A stretch of DNA of 12,243 nt from Spirochaetaceae bacterium (GCA_003170115.1 PMZS01000001.1:1-12243), one strand, 5' to 3'. Positions 1 to 7,026 are shown, numbered from the stretch's first letter. The notes: generated by a model from the letters alone, not told the origin. Translations and numbers: made by a program.

Positions 1-149
1 GCCCCGAAAAAAGAGCTTGCTACTGTGAACATGGCCTATGGTACGATGATCCTGAGGAAAGGGATGTTGGTGAGAGGAGGGGCCTGATGGCCTATCACTA
101 ATCTCATTCCACGCGCCTGGGGGCGGGATTTCCGCCCCCTCCTGTGTGG
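1..149. repeat. Terminal direct repeat, left copy (circular overlap)
   Basis: These 149 bases are identical to 12095-12243. For a 12-kb element carrying plasmid genes, the simplest reading is an assembly overlap of a circular molecule with unit length 12,094 bp. The only reading frame inside is a short plus-strand peptide preceded by no convincing ribosome site. ATGGCCTAT occurs twice (31-39 and 87-95); the second follows GAGGAGGGG but stops after four codons (MAYH). I see no gene here. Confidence 0.9.
109..149. other. Strong GC-rich hairpin
   Basis: Eight perfect pairs (GGGGGCGG with CCGCCCCC, loop GATTT), then a three-by-three internal loop and seven outer pairs including two G-T. There is no T run on either side, so it is not a classical intrinsic terminator. 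It lies downstream of the long minus-strand operon that ends at 208 and may stop or stabilise that transcript, or act in single-stranded DNA. The copy at 12203-12243 is the same site. Confidence 0.6.
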
Positions 150-169
150 ACCTCTGAGGCGGATCTCCG

Positions 170-196
170 CGCGTTACTATAGGCAGATATAACGCG
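170..196. other. Hairpin just past the minus-strand operon
   Basis: CGCGTTA pairs with TAACGCG, then one bulged C, then TAT with ATA around the loop AGGCAG: ten pairs in all. It starts 12 bases beyond the stop of the last gene of the minus-strand operon. No T run follows it on the minus strand, so any role in transcript ending or 3' protection is inference. Confidence 0.5.
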
Positions 197-207
197 AAAA
201 ACGCACT

Positions 208-642
208 TCACCGCCAATTGATCATCCCTCGTAGTTGTTCCCAATTGATCATCTCGCGTAGTCGTTTCTTAGCACCCTCGACTTCGTGGGCATCGAGCTT
301 CCCCATTTCAACCAGCTTGTCACTTGCCCAATCGAAATTAGCCAGCAGTTCCCCTCCCATCAGATTAAATTGAGGAAATGGGTCAGACGTCAGAGTCGTC
401 AAGCAGGCCTGTAGCATGTAGGAATAAGCCATGCCGTCGAAGCTAAACGATTCCTTCGTGTAATCGGCGAACTCGGCGACCAATTTCTTCTTGTTTTTCT
501 TCTTGAGAGAAGCACGAATTTTATTCCTCATGATATAGAACCCCGTTCTTCCGGGTGATTCCCTATCAAGCCGATCGAAAGCCAGAAATAATTCCTTCAT
601 GTCCTTTCTTGCGGTCCGGCAGATACCGGGGAAAATCTTCAT
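208..642 (-). CDS. Unknown 144-aa protein, last gene of the parA operon
   Basis: A strong ribosome site (GGAGGG, six bases before the ATG at 642) supports this start. The protein is soluble, with a lysine-rich stretch near residues 46-54 (SLKKKNKKK) and no recognisable domain. The last residues repeat: MINW occurs twice, nine residues apart, from a 27-bp DNA repeat at 214-267. The gene lies 39 bases after the small ParA-partner gene on the same strand, so it is probably the end of that operon. It is visibly more AT-rich than parA and the recombinase, which fits later acquisition as cargo. I do not recognise a family. Confidence 0.7.
   Translation of the reverse strand: MKIFPGICRTARKDMKELFLAFDRLDRESPGRTGFYIMRNKIRASLKKKNKKKLVAEFADYTKESFSFDGMAYSYMLQACLTTLTSDPFPQFNLMGGELLANFDWASDKLVEMGKLDAHEVEGAKKRLREMINWEQLRGMINWR
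214..267. repeat. 27-bp imperfect tandem repeat in a gene's 3' end
   Basis: Two copies of a 27-base unit, both beginning CCAATTGATCAT at 214 and 241. The period is nine codons, so the frame is kept and the C-terminus of the 208-642 protein carries a duplicated MINW segment. A replication-slippage origin is the simplest explanation. Confidence 0.8.
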
Positions 643-681
643 CGTCGTCCCTCCACGTACTGCGTGCCTCGTATCGTTAGT

Positions 682-951
682 TCAACGCAGCCCCTCGCGC
701 TCCATCCGCTCGACGATCCAGCCGCGGAGCCCGGTCGAAACGGGGGTCCTCGAGGCCGAGAAGTGCCGCTCGAGGGCTTCCCACGTCTCGGCGGAGAGCC
801 AGAGCTTGCCCTGTACGAGCGGGCCCTCTGCGGGCCCTTGACGGGCCTCTGACGGAGTCTCCAAGGGCCCTTGAAGGGTACTCTGCGGGCCTTCCGATGG
901 CTTTCCGCTGAGAAACTTGTCCATGAAGTCCGCGGGCACCTTCCGCTTCAC
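682..951 (-). CDS. Small ParA-partner candidate (89 aa)
   Basis: The start chosen is the GTG at 951, whose bases overlap the parA stop as GTGA; this suggests translational coupling. The product has a basic N-terminus (VKRKVPADF), a low-complexity linker at about residues 18-47 with repeated EGP/QGP/EGP units, and a C-terminal segment of about 40 residues (WLSAETWEALERHF...LRGWIVERMER) that looks helical and could be a short DNA-binding domain. Small DNA-binding proteins encoded just after parA commonly serve as the centromere-binding partner in plasmid partition. No sequence family is recognised, so the partner role rests on position. A longer upstream reading in the same frame would overlap parA and is not needed. 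Confidence 0.65.
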   Translation of the reverse strand: MKRKVPADFMDKFLSGKPSEGPQSTLQGPLETPSEARQGPAEGPLVQGKLWLSAETWEALERHFSASRTPVSTGLRGWIVERMEREGLR

Positions 952-1682
952 GCCACGGCCCCCGCGATCTTCGCGTAATCCTCCGCCGCCCGGTCCCTCG
1001 CCTTGTACTCCCATATCGTTTTCCCCCAGGCCGAGGCCTCCGAGAGCGCCGAGGAATAGTGCACGGGGAACGTCACCAGCTCGCCGTATTTCCCGCGTAG
1101 ACCGTCGAGAATCTGCTCCGTCTTGGCGCGCGTCCTCATGTCGACGAACGTCGGGAGGATCCAGCGCACCGCCAAGGCGTGGTACTCCTGAACGTGGCGG
1201 ATCTCCTCCGAGAAGGAGACCAGGCCTTCCGCCGCGAGGACCTCCATGCTCACGGGGACAATCGCCTCCGTCGCATAAAACAGAACGTTCGTCCCGAGCT
1301 CGGAAAACGACGGGCTGGTGTCAACGACGACGTATTCATACTTCCCCTCGAGCTCGGCGAGCGCCTTAGAGAGTTGCTCCTCGGGTCGGATGCTCTCGCG
1401 GGCGATCAGCCGATTGACTCCTGCCAGCGCCTTCCCCCCTGCTAACAGGTCGAGTCCCGGACGTGCTTGCACAATCGCCCCCGAGGGGGCGCCCCGGCCC
1501 TCCATCAGGTCCGCGAGCCCCTTCTCGGGTTTCAGTCCGAGGAGCCGCGCCGTGTGTCCCTGCGCGTCCGTGTCGATGAGCAGAACCTTTCGGCCCGCGA
1601 GGGCCAGCCCTGCCGCTAGGTGTACCGCGCTCGTCGTCTTCCCGACGCCGCCTTTTCTGTTCGCAACCGCTATTTTTCTCAC
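948..1682 (-). CDS. parA: ParA/Soj family partition ATPase
   Basis: Deviant Walker-A partition ATPase of 244 aa. Visible motifs are KGGVGKTT (residues 10-17), the Walker A' segment LLIDTDAQGH (34-43) and Walker B VVVD (118-121). There is no N-terminal DNA-binding domain, so it is the short (type Ib-like) form. ParA proteins bind nucleoid DNA in the ATP state and move a partition complex. The GTG at 1682 is preferred because it has GGAGG five bases upstream and overlaps the previous stop as GTGA; a GTG at 1697 is an alternative. No ParB homologue is present; the next gene (682-951) is the partner candidate. The gene is part of the minus-strand operon that starts near 3617. Confidence 0.93.
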   Translation of the reverse strand: MRKIAVANRKGGVGKTTSAVHLAAGLALAGRKVLLIDTDAQGHTARLLGLKPEKGLADLMEGRGAPSGAIVQARPGLDLLAGGKALAGVNRLIARESIRPEEQLSKALAELEGKYEYVVVDTSPSFSELGTNVLFYATEAIVPVSMEVLAAEGLVSFSEEIRHVQEYHALAVRWILPTFVDMRTRAKTEQILDGLRGKYGELVTFPVHYSSALSEASAWGKTIWEYKARDRAAEDYAKIAGAVA

Positions 1683-1993
1683 GTTCCCCTCCCCCACCCG
1701 ATGATATACCGAACCATGCCGCGCGTGGCGGGCCGTGGACGAATGATCAAATCCCTTGCCGTATACTTTTTACCCTCCCGATTCGGAGGGAACACCCAAC
1801 GCGCGAGAAGCGCCTCCCGCCCCGTCTCGAGCTCGAATCTGATCCCCTTGTCGCCCGGGAAGGCTTGGCGGTGATCGAATCCTCCCTCGAGGATCTCCGC
1901 GGGGATCCCCGCGGAGAACGCGGAACAAGTGGGACCGCCCTCCAGCCAGACCGCCCGCGCGCAAATGGCGCAGAGCGGAGCGGGCCCGATCAC
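1679..1993 (-). CDS. Small Cys-containing protein (104 aa)
   Basis: GTG start at 1993 with GAGGG about seven bases upstream; the stop overlaps the parA start as GTGA. The N-terminal half has a CxxC pair (C8, C11) and C23, followed by GFDHRQAFPGDKGIRFEL (residues 38-55). From memory this resembles short uncharacterised proteins with a CxxC...C...DHR..PGD.GIRFE pattern found in bacterial accessory DNA; no function is established for them. Metal binding by the cysteines is an inference. The C-terminal half is basic and has no recognised motif. The gene follows the DUF2321 gene by 36 bases, within the recombinase-parA operon. Confidence 0.75.
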   Translation of the reverse strand: MIGPAPLCAICARAVWLEGGPTCSAFSAGIPAEILEGGFDHRQAFPGDKGIRFELETGREALLARWVFPPNREGKKYTARDLIIRPRPATRGMVRYIIGWGRGT

Positions 1994-2003
1994 GATCGCC
2001 CTC

Positions 2004-2027
2004 GGTACGGTCGTTCGCTTTTGTACA
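2004..2027 (-). repeat. GGTAC dyad, copy C
   Basis: A 24-bp element that begins GGTAC and ends TTTTGTACA on the plus strand, about 18 of 24 positions like the copy at 10327-10350. It fills the 36-base gap between the DUF2321 and small Cys-protein genes, ten bases from the latter's start. It contains TGTACATAT (2022-2030), one base different from the half-site TGTACCTAT seen at the other copies. Confidence 0.5.
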
Positions 2028-2029
2028 TA

Positions 2030-2497
2030 TCAGCGAACCAGCGCCTTTGCGACTGCCTCGCTGACAATGCCAGCAAGGCAATCCACGAACAGTTTACGGA
2101 CCACTGGTCCCGCCTTTCCCATGATGCGTTGAAAGTTGGTAATTCCAATCGGTGTACGGACCGTATCGCCTACAAGGTCGTCGATCGTAGTTTTCATGAT
2201 CGGCTTGTCTGCCTCGGCGATCTCGTCCCGCAGGTCGGCGAGCTCCTTGGCCGCCAGGATCCTTGCGGTCGTCCAGGGGAACGGTGCGCCACACGAGGCG
2301 CAAAACGACGGAGGAGGGGTGCTTTCGGCGGGGTTGAATCTATTGGGAGCCCCTCGAATATCCGCCTGGCACTTTGGGCATTTGGAGATCGTCTCCTTCC
2401 CGCACTTCTCGCAGAAGGGGACGTTGAGTTGGGTCTGCGTCCCGCTGTGCCAGTTCGCCACGTGGCCAGAGGTGCAGACAAGGGCGGTGTCTGGCAT
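2030..2497 (-). CDS. DUF2321-like zinc-ribbon protein (155 aa)
   Basis: The N-terminal part carries several likely zinc ligands: C8 and H12, C29/C32 (CEKC), C40/C43 (CPKC) and C66/C69 (CASC), followed by GAPFPWT and a helical C-terminal region. The spacing and the segments CPKCQADIRG and CASCGAPFPWT match what I know of DUF2321, a family of unknown function. The ATG at 2497 has GGGAGTAAGG just upstream. It starts 14 bases after the recombinase stop, so the two are co-transcribed. Zinc binding is a safe inference; any DNA or RNA role is not shown. Confidence 0.8.
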   Translation of the reverse strand: MPDTALVCTSGHVANWHSGTQTQLNVPFCEKCGKETISKCPKCQADIRGAPNRFNPAESTPPPSFCASCGAPFPWTTARILAAKELADLRDEIAEADKPIMKTTIDDLVGDTVRTPIGITNFQRIMGKAGPVVRKLFVDCLAGIVSEAVAKALVR

Positions 2498-2511
2498 TTT
2501 ACCTTACTCCC

Positions 2512-3426
2512 TTATTCCCCGTCCTCGGGGTCGAAAAGCTCGTCGTCCTCGAGGCGCTCATGGCAGTAGAACGCCATCGTGATCGACGGCGAGCTATGGC
2601 CGAGGTACGCGGATACCCCTTCGATCTTGCCCGTCCGTCGTATCTGCCTGGTTGCGAAGCTATGCCGTAGAGAGTGCGCCCCGAGCCGCCGCCCGAGGAC
2701 CTCCCGCGCGAGCTTGTGGACCCGCTCGCTGACGTAGATGCGGCTGAACGGCCGGCCGCCCGACGTCTCGAAAAGGTACACGGCTCCGTGGAACTCCGCG
2801 CGGATCGCATCGTAAAGACTCGCGCGGATCCGTAGCGTCCGCTCCTTGTTGCCCTTGCCGACCACGGGGATGTGGGCTGTCCGCCCCTTGACCTCGCACC
2901 GATCGATACGCGCCCCCGTGAGCTCCGAGACCCGACAGCCCGTCGCCCAGAGGAAGGAAAGGACAAGCCCGTCGCGTCGCGACGCTGCCGCGAGAAGACG
3001 ATCGTACTCGTCCCGCCGGAGGATCTTGTCCGCTCCGATCGGGGCCGCCTGAATCTTCGGCGCTGGCACTTCGCGATCAAGCCGCCCCATAGCCTCGCGG
3101 AAGGCCGCCGCCTCGTTAAAGTCCATCGCGCCGCGATCCGTCAGCCCGTCGATGGCCACGCGGAGTCGGGCTTTGACTGCCGTACGGCGTATCGCCTTGG
3201 TTCCGTTCGCGAAGGGCCGCTCATTCAGCGCCAGGAAGTAGCCACGCACCGTTTCGAAGTCGACGGGGCCGCCGCGCTCCTCGGCGAAGGCGATAAAGTC
3301 CCTGATATGGCCGTTATACGCATCCGCGCGGTGCGCCCGCATCGCGTCGAGTACCGAGTCGTGCCGAACGACACGCGGAGCGAAGAAGGGATCCGCCCCG
3401 GCCTCCCGAAGCGCGACGTTACTCAT
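2512..3426 (-). CDS. Tyrosine recombinase/integrase (304 aa)
   Basis: A Xer/integrase-type site-specific recombinase. The catalytic set is complete: R165 (TGCRVSEL), K191 (VGKGNKER), H251 and R254 (HSLRHSFAT), H277 (LGHSS) and nucleophile Y287 (AFYCHE). The N-terminal 120 residues form the core-binding domain. Length is that of XerC/D-like enzymes, which suggests multimer resolution or integration/excision between short core sites. The ATG at 3426 overlaps the stop of the preceding small gene as ATGA. The target site is not proven; the perfect dyad at 8992-9010 is one candidate. Its place at the head of the parA operon fits a plasmid-maintenance role. Confidence 0.95.
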   Translation of the reverse strand: MSNVALREAGADPFFAPRVVRHDSVLDAMRAHRADAYNGHIRDFIAFAEERGGPVDFETVRGYFLALNERPFANGTKAIRRTAVKARLRVAIDGLTDRGAMDFNEAAAFREAMGRLDREVPAPKIQAAPIGADKILRRDEYDRLLAAASRRDGLVLSFLWATGCRVSELTGARIDRCEVKGRTAHIPVVGKGNKERTLRIRASLYDAIRAEFHGAVYLFETSGGRPFSRIYVSERVHKLAREVLGRRLGAHSLRHSFATRQIRRTGKIEGVSAYLGHSSPSITMAFYCHERLEDDELFDPEDGE

Positions 3427-3566
3427 TTCGCCGCCGCCTTCCGTCCGACAGCCTTCTCCGCCGCTCCGATCACGATCGCCTTGACTGTGGTCCCCTCCGT
3501 AGCCGCCTTGATTTTGAGCTCGCGGTATAGGTCGTCTGGGAACTTCTCGATCCGAAGTATGGCCAT
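3423..3566 (-). CDS. Ribbon-helix-helix-like regulator (47 aa)
   Basis: A 47-residue protein starting at the ATG at 3566, with GGGAG seven bases upstream. The sequence MAILRIEKFPDDLYRELK then KAATEGTTVKAIVIGAAEKAV has the beta-strand, helix, helix arrangement of short Arc/MetJ/CopG-type proteins (alternating strand at residues 2-7, helices about 10-22 and 27-41). It ends in an alanine/lysine tail. The stop overlaps the recombinase ATG as ATGA, so translation is coupled. The promoter just upstream carries a short dyad over its -10 box (3583-3596), so autoregulation is likely but inferred. Confidence 0.8.
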   Translation of the reverse strand: MAILRIEKFPDDLYRELKIKAATEGTTVKAIVIGAAEKAVGRKAAAK

Positions 3567-3582
3567 ATCAATACTCCCTTAA

Positions 3583-3617
3583 GGTATTAGTATACCATAG
3601 GGTAGTTTGTCTGTAAA
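3583..3617 (-). promoter_or_regulatory. Promoter and operator of the recombinase-parA operon
   Basis: On the minus strand TTTACA (3612-3617) and TATACT (3589-3594) are separated by exactly 17 bp, a near-consensus sigma-70 promoter. The -10 lies inside GGTAT-N4-ATACC (3583-3596), a short inverted repeat of a kind bound by ribbon-helix-helix proteins. The transcript would begin about 15 bases before the ATG of the 47-aa gene. Confidence 0.8.
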
Positions 3618-3642
3618 GCCCCTCCGCAGACGATTTTCGATA

Positions 3643-3666
3643 GGTACATAACTTCCACACAGTACA
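3643..3666 (+). repeat. GGTAC dyad, copy D (inverted orientation)
   Basis: GGTACA...ACAGTACA, 24 bp, about 17 of 24 positions like the reverse complement of the copy at 10327-10350. It lies 26 bp upstream of the -35 box of the recombinase operon. The half-site TGTACCTAT is present on the minus strand at 3640-3648. Confidence 0.45.
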
Positions 3667-3731
3667 TGCCCCAGACATTTGACGGTTCCCGCCAGCCTTC
3701 ATGCAAACCAACCGCCTCCGGCACCATGGAA

Positions 3732-4220
3732 CTAGTTCTTGTCGTCGAGACTGAGTACAAGCGTCTGAGGTTCTGTGGGATTCCTGAGAAAGGAATCCAG
3801 CTTCAGAATGTATCCGTCTACCCTCTTCCAGAACTCAGCGTTGTCCCCATTCTTGTGTAAGGTATAATTGCATTCGTCTCCAATCATTCCCAGAAGAGAA
3901 TCGGCGCGTCTCAACTTTGAGGTGCACTCCTCTTCAAGGGAACTCAGCCTCCCGGTAATTCCGCTGGATTGATAGAAGTCATGCCAAGAGGCAACCACCT
4001 TCATTAGGTTGTCCAGCTTGCCCACAGCGGTGGTGAAAGACAGGACGTTGATGTCCTGCCTCTTCACGCAGAACTCATAGATTGAATCGCCGAACTCAAT
4101 CGCGCCCTTCAACAGCGCGGTGTAGGATTGCGTGAAGGCGTTAAGCTGCCCGCGCCTATACATAGTGCGTGCTACTATCACGCCAACGAGGGCGAGAACT
4201 ATAAAAGCTACTACTTCCAT
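3732..4220 (-). CDS. Unknown protein with N-terminal membrane helix (162 aa)
   Basis: Start ATG at 4220 with AAAGGTGAG just upstream. Residues 2-18 (EVVAFIVLALVGVIVAR) form one hydrophobic helix followed by RTMYRRGQ, so the protein is probably anchored in the inner membrane with its body in the cytoplasm. The rest is helical and mixed in charge, with no motif that I recognise. It is more AT-rich than the plasmid backbone. It is transcribed on its own, divergent from the plus-strand cassette beginning at 4712. Confidence 0.7.
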   Translation of the reverse strand: MEVVAFIVLALVGVIVARTMYRRGQLNAFTQSYTALLKGAIEFGDSIYEFCVKRQDINVLSFTTAVGKLDNLMKVVASWHDFYQSSGITGRLSSLEEECTSKLRRADSLLGMIGDECNYTLHKNGDNAEFWKRVDGYILKLDSFLRNPTEPQTLVLSLDDKN

Positions 4221-4711
4221 TTCTCACCTTTCTGCGTAAACAAATGACTATAGCGGACATTCTATCACGCCCCCGAAAAGGGGGATGCAATCTCATACGG
4301 CAGGACCCCGCCGCGTTCGCCTACGGCCCTCCACGAAGCAGTCCGGAACCCGTCAAGGGAGTTCCGCGTGCCTCCACCGTTTTTCCTGACAACACCTTGT
4401 TGTCGCAGGAGCCAATTACATTCCTTGGCCGGTCCTCTATAGAATGTAAAATATCGTTCGAGTTTATTCCGCCCTCCCCCTCCGCCGTTGACGGCCTCCG
4501 TCGTGGGGTGTATCGTCCCACACGCATCTGTGCTGCCGGCCTGGGAAGAGCGAGGGCGTGCTTCGCACGCGATGTTCTTCTCAGGCCCTTTTGTTTCCAG
4601 GAGCTTCATAGCTAAAAACTGGTCATCAGTTCATATTGGGCCTAACACAGCGACCGTTACATTTTCACACTTGTGTAAGATCCTGAGCTGGCGATTCGAG
4701 AGGAGGAAGGC
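4221..4711. other. Gene-free divergent intergenic region
   Basis: About 490 bp between two divergent genes. Open frames of around 110 codons exist on both strands but lack ribosome sites and have shadow-like composition. A perfect hairpin CCCCC-GAAAA-GGGGG lies at 4270-4284. On the minus strand TTGCAT (4285-4290) and TAGAAT (4259-4264) flank it with an over-long 20-bp spacer. A second hairpin with stem GACAAC/GTTGTC lies near 4388-4413. These could be control elements; no RNA gene is recognised. Confidence 0.4.
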
Positions 4712-4882
4712 ATGAGCATCGACTATGAGAAACTGAGGGAGCGGCTTGTCATGGCGTTCAACAACGCCCGGGGCACCTACGAAATCGACAAGGGCAAGCC
4801 TATCGAGGCGTTCAACTCTGGACGGTACGACGGGCTCAAGGAGGCGCTGGCGATACTGGACAGCCTCGCCGAGGGCCGATGA
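4712..4882 (+). CDS. Small unknown protein (56 aa)
   Basis: A strong ribosome site (GAGGAGGAAGG, directly before the ATG at 4712) and good coding character support this short gene. The product is soluble, helical and acidic to neutral (MSIDYEKLRERLVMAFNN..., ending LAILDSLAEGR). No family is recognised. It is the first of three genes on the plus strand; the next starts 27 bases after its stop. I see no clear promoter, though a small dyad ACAC-TT-GTGT lies about 40 bases upstream. Confidence 0.75.
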   Translation: MSIDYEKLRERLVMAFNNARGTYEIDKGKPIEAFNSGRYDGLKEALAILDSLAEGR

Positions 4883-4909
4883 GGGGCTGCGGTGAGGAGG
4901 GAGGACGAT

Positions 4910-5098
4910 ATGGCTTTCTATTGGATCCTGGGCGCGGCTGTGTTTCTGACAATTTGGTTCGGGATGCTTGTCGCGTTTGAGAGACTCAAAAGGATTGAGA
5001 AAATGATCGAGGAGACACGGAACCAGGTGCGGGAAATCTATCTGCAAGGGATAGAGGAAAAGGTGGAGAGGACCGAACTCACGAAACCGAAGGCGTGA
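4910..5098 (+). CDS. Small membrane protein with coiled tail (62 aa)
   Basis: The ATG at 4910 follows GAGGGAGGACGAT, a better start than the in-frame GTG at 4892. Residues 3-24 (FYWILGAAVFLTIWFGMLVAFE) are one membrane helix; the remainder is a charged, heptad-like helix rich in Glu, Lys and Arg (ERLKRIEKMIEETRNQVRE). Single-span proteins with a coiled tail often act as small partners or assembly factors, but no family is identified. Confidence 0.75.
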   Translation: MAFYWILGAAVFLTIWFGMLVAFERLKRIEKMIEETRNQVREIYLQGIEEKVERTELTKPKA

Positions 5099-5235
5099 CT
5101 GTCGGCGTGGTGTTCGGCGTGGCTCTCCGGGGGGGATACAAGTATACGGCAGCCCCTCGGCGGATCGCGCCACGGCCCGCCAGCGAGCACGTTTTCTGTC
5201 GGGCATGGTAGACTGGCACGAAAGAGGAAAAAAGG

Positions 5236-5775
5236 ATGAACCCGAAACATATCCACGAGCTAACGACAGGGGACATGGAAAGAAGTGTTCCTGCTCCCAC
5301 GAAACTGCAAGGGCTAAAGGAAAACTCAAGGGGCCTCGGCGGGGGATGGCTCACGTTGTTTGTGCTTGGCATAACAGTTGGCACCCCGGTCCTGAATATC
5401 GCTTTAGTAGTGGTCTTCGCGCTAACCCACCCTCCGATTGACGTGATTATCAACGCCGCAGTGACTGCAGCCCTTGTCGCTTACTCCATCGTTGTTGGCG
5501 TTCGGCTCTGGTTGAAAAAGCCCCATGCCGTGCGGCAAGTGAAGATCTACCTGGCCGTGATGTTCGCCCTTGATCTGGTGGATCTCATCTTGGGCGTCAC
5601 GGACGTGTATACCGTCAGATCGTTGGTTTGGGCGGTGATCCTCTTCATCTACTTCAGCGCTTCTCAACACGTGAAGGATATATACGGAGTAGGTAAGAAG
5701 ACGGAGGCAGCGCCAAGTGAAGCGGGGTCTTCTGGACACGACGGCCCCGACGCCCGGATGAAGAGCAAGGGATGA
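5236..5775 (+). CDS. DUF2569-like four-span membrane protein (179 aa)
   Basis: An N-terminal cytoplasmic stretch of about 35 residues precedes four hydrophobic helices, near residues 38-63, 68-93, 103-124 and 126-146. The GGWLTLFVLG motif entering helix 1 and the closing segment LFIYFSASQHVKDIYG match the DUF2569 pattern (a family of unknown function). The C-terminal tail is hydrophilic. GAGG and AAGG lie just upstream of the ATG at 5236. The gene is 137 bases after the previous one, and that gap holds a small dyad ATAC-AA-GTAT at 5136-5145, so it may have its own promoter. Confidence 0.7.
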   Translation: MNPKHIHELTTGDMERSVPAPTKLQGLKENSRGLGGGWLTLFVLGITVGTPVLNIALVVVFALTHPPIDVIINAAVTAALVAYSIVVGVRLWLKKPHAVRQVKIYLAVMFALDLVDLILGVTDVYTVRSLVWAVILFIYFSASQHVKDIYGVGKKTEAAPSEAGSSGHDGPDARMKSKG

Positions 5776-5998
5776 CCAGAACATCGCAATTGAGGAACCC
5801 GAGGCGTCGAACAGTTGATGCCTTGTGCAAGTTCCGGGGAAGGTGCCACCTGGGGGGGGGTAATAGTAGTACAGGCGAAGGAAGCGGCAGAAACAAGCAC
5901 CTCTGGTGGAGCGCTCAGATTGAAAACGCATCACCGCTCGTTCCGTGGCAGGCCGTGGTATGACTTTTCCAGGCCCTGCCGTGTCCCCGTACCACCCC
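5776..5998. other. Convergent intergenic region with nested inverted repeats
   Basis: It lies between the plus-strand membrane gene and the minus-strand relaxase gene. It contains a run of nine G (5852-5860) and, between about 5942 and 5995, two overlapping inverted repeats that cannot form together: GGCAGG with CCTGCC, and GTGGTA with TACCAC. A terminator function for the two converging transcripts is plausible, but no T run is visible. An ATG at 5772 opens a 63-codon frame overlapping the previous stop as ATGA, with no ribosome site or recognisable product. Confidence 0.4.
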
Positions 5999-7018
5999 TC
6001 AGCGCTCGATGCCCCGCTCCCTGCGCTGCTTCTCCTTCTGCTCCCTCCAAGCCCTGTAGGCCGCAAGGACCCCTTCACACCAGTCCTTGAACTTCTGTCC
6101 ACCCGTGATGACCGCCTCCTGAGCTCTCTGGATCCACTGCTGGGCTTTGGTGAGCTCTTCGTGTAGCTGTTTGACCTCCCGCTGCAGCTCCCCGATCTGG
6201 CGGTCCTTCTGGCGGAAGGCCTGGCGGAGGTCTTCGATCTTCTTGCTCTGCGCCTTGGCCATACGCGCCTGGTCCTGCAGCTGAGCGATGACAGGCGCGA
6301 TGCGTTCGCGGTCGTCGATGATGTTGGCCTTGATCTCCTCGTTGGCGTCTCTGAGCACCTTGTGCTCGGTATATGTTGGGGTGGGCAGCTCGGCGACGGG
6401 GGCGTCCATGGCGCCGTAGAACCGGCTCACCCGCTCATGGCGCGCCTTGGATCCCTGGATGCCTCGCTCAAGTGCGAAGGGTTTTCCCACGCGCTCGGCG
6501 AAGTGAGTCTGCATCTTGGAGAGCTTCTCCGATCCGTCGAAGAAGTATGCCGCCCTAAGGGCAGGCTCGCGGTGCACCTGGTGCTTGGTCTTTCGCTCCA
6601 TCTCGACGATGGGGATGACCACGGCGTGCAGGTGGGTGTTGGTGCCCTCGTCACGATGAATGGTGGCCTGCACCAGGTTCTCCTTTCCGTGGCGTGCCTT
6701 GATCCATTCGAGGGCCTGCCTGCAGTAGGCAGTCTCCTTGGCCTCGGAAAGAACGCCCTTGGAGCAGCCTACGAAGTACTCCACGGCGAGCACCGCGTCC
6801 TTTCGGATCTTCCTGGGAATTGTCTTGAACCGTTCGCGTGAAGAGGCCATGACCTGCTCGGAGGTGACCCCGACGATGACAGTGTTGTCTTTAAGACGCG
6901 CAGAGTCGGCATTTGGCGTCTCCCGGGATCTCAAGCAGTGATCAGCCACGGTCTTAAGACGCCCCGCCCCCCGAATCTTCTCGACCCGCAGGATGCAGTA
7001 GCGATTCCCTTCACCCAC
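5999..7018 (-). CDS. mob: MobV-family relaxase (Pre/Mob) (339 aa)
   Basis: Plasmid mobilization/recombination protein: it nicks oriT and leads the strand into the recipient when a helper supplies the transfer channel. The N-terminal part has HCLRSRETPNADSAR (H27 to R41), like the family's first motif. The metal/catalytic motif HRDEGTNTHLHAVVIP begins at H121, with H129 and H131, the typical HxDE...HxH pattern. Residues about 235-330 are a long coiled coil rich in Gln, Lys and Glu. The length is at the short end for MobV. The start is a GTG at 7018 with a weak ribosome site. Its promoter overlaps the oriT candidate, as expected for a self-repressed relaxase gene. Confidence 0.92.
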   Translation of the reverse strand: MGEGNRYCILRVEKIRGAGRLKTVADHCLRSRETPNADSARLKDNTVIVGVTSEQVMASSRERFKTIPRKIRKDAVLAVEYFVGCSKGVLSEAKETAYCRQALEWIKARHGKENLVQATIHRDEGTNTHLHAVVIPIVEMERKTKHQVHREPALRAAYFFDGSEKLSKMQTHFAERVGKPFALERGIQGSKARHERVSRFYGAMDAPVAELPTPTYTEHKVLRDANEEIKANIIDDRERIAPVIAQLQDQARMAKAQSKKIEDLRQAFRQKDRQIGELQREVKQLHEELTKAQQWIQRAQEAVITGGQKFKDWCEGVLAAYRAWREQKEKQRRERGIER

Positions 7019-7026
7019 GGCTAGGA

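Noticed and set aside
1..149. Linear phage-type direct terminal repeat
   Set aside because: No virion or packaging genes and a full plasmid gene set; circular overlap is simpler.
917..1369. A 150-codon plus-strand frame opposite parA
   Set aside because: Arg/Pro/Ser-rich antisense shadow of a GC-rich gene; no start signal.
4265..4609. A 114-codon minus-strand open frame in the divergent gap
   Set aside because: No ribosome site, glycine/proline-rich shadow composition and an equally long frame on the other strand.
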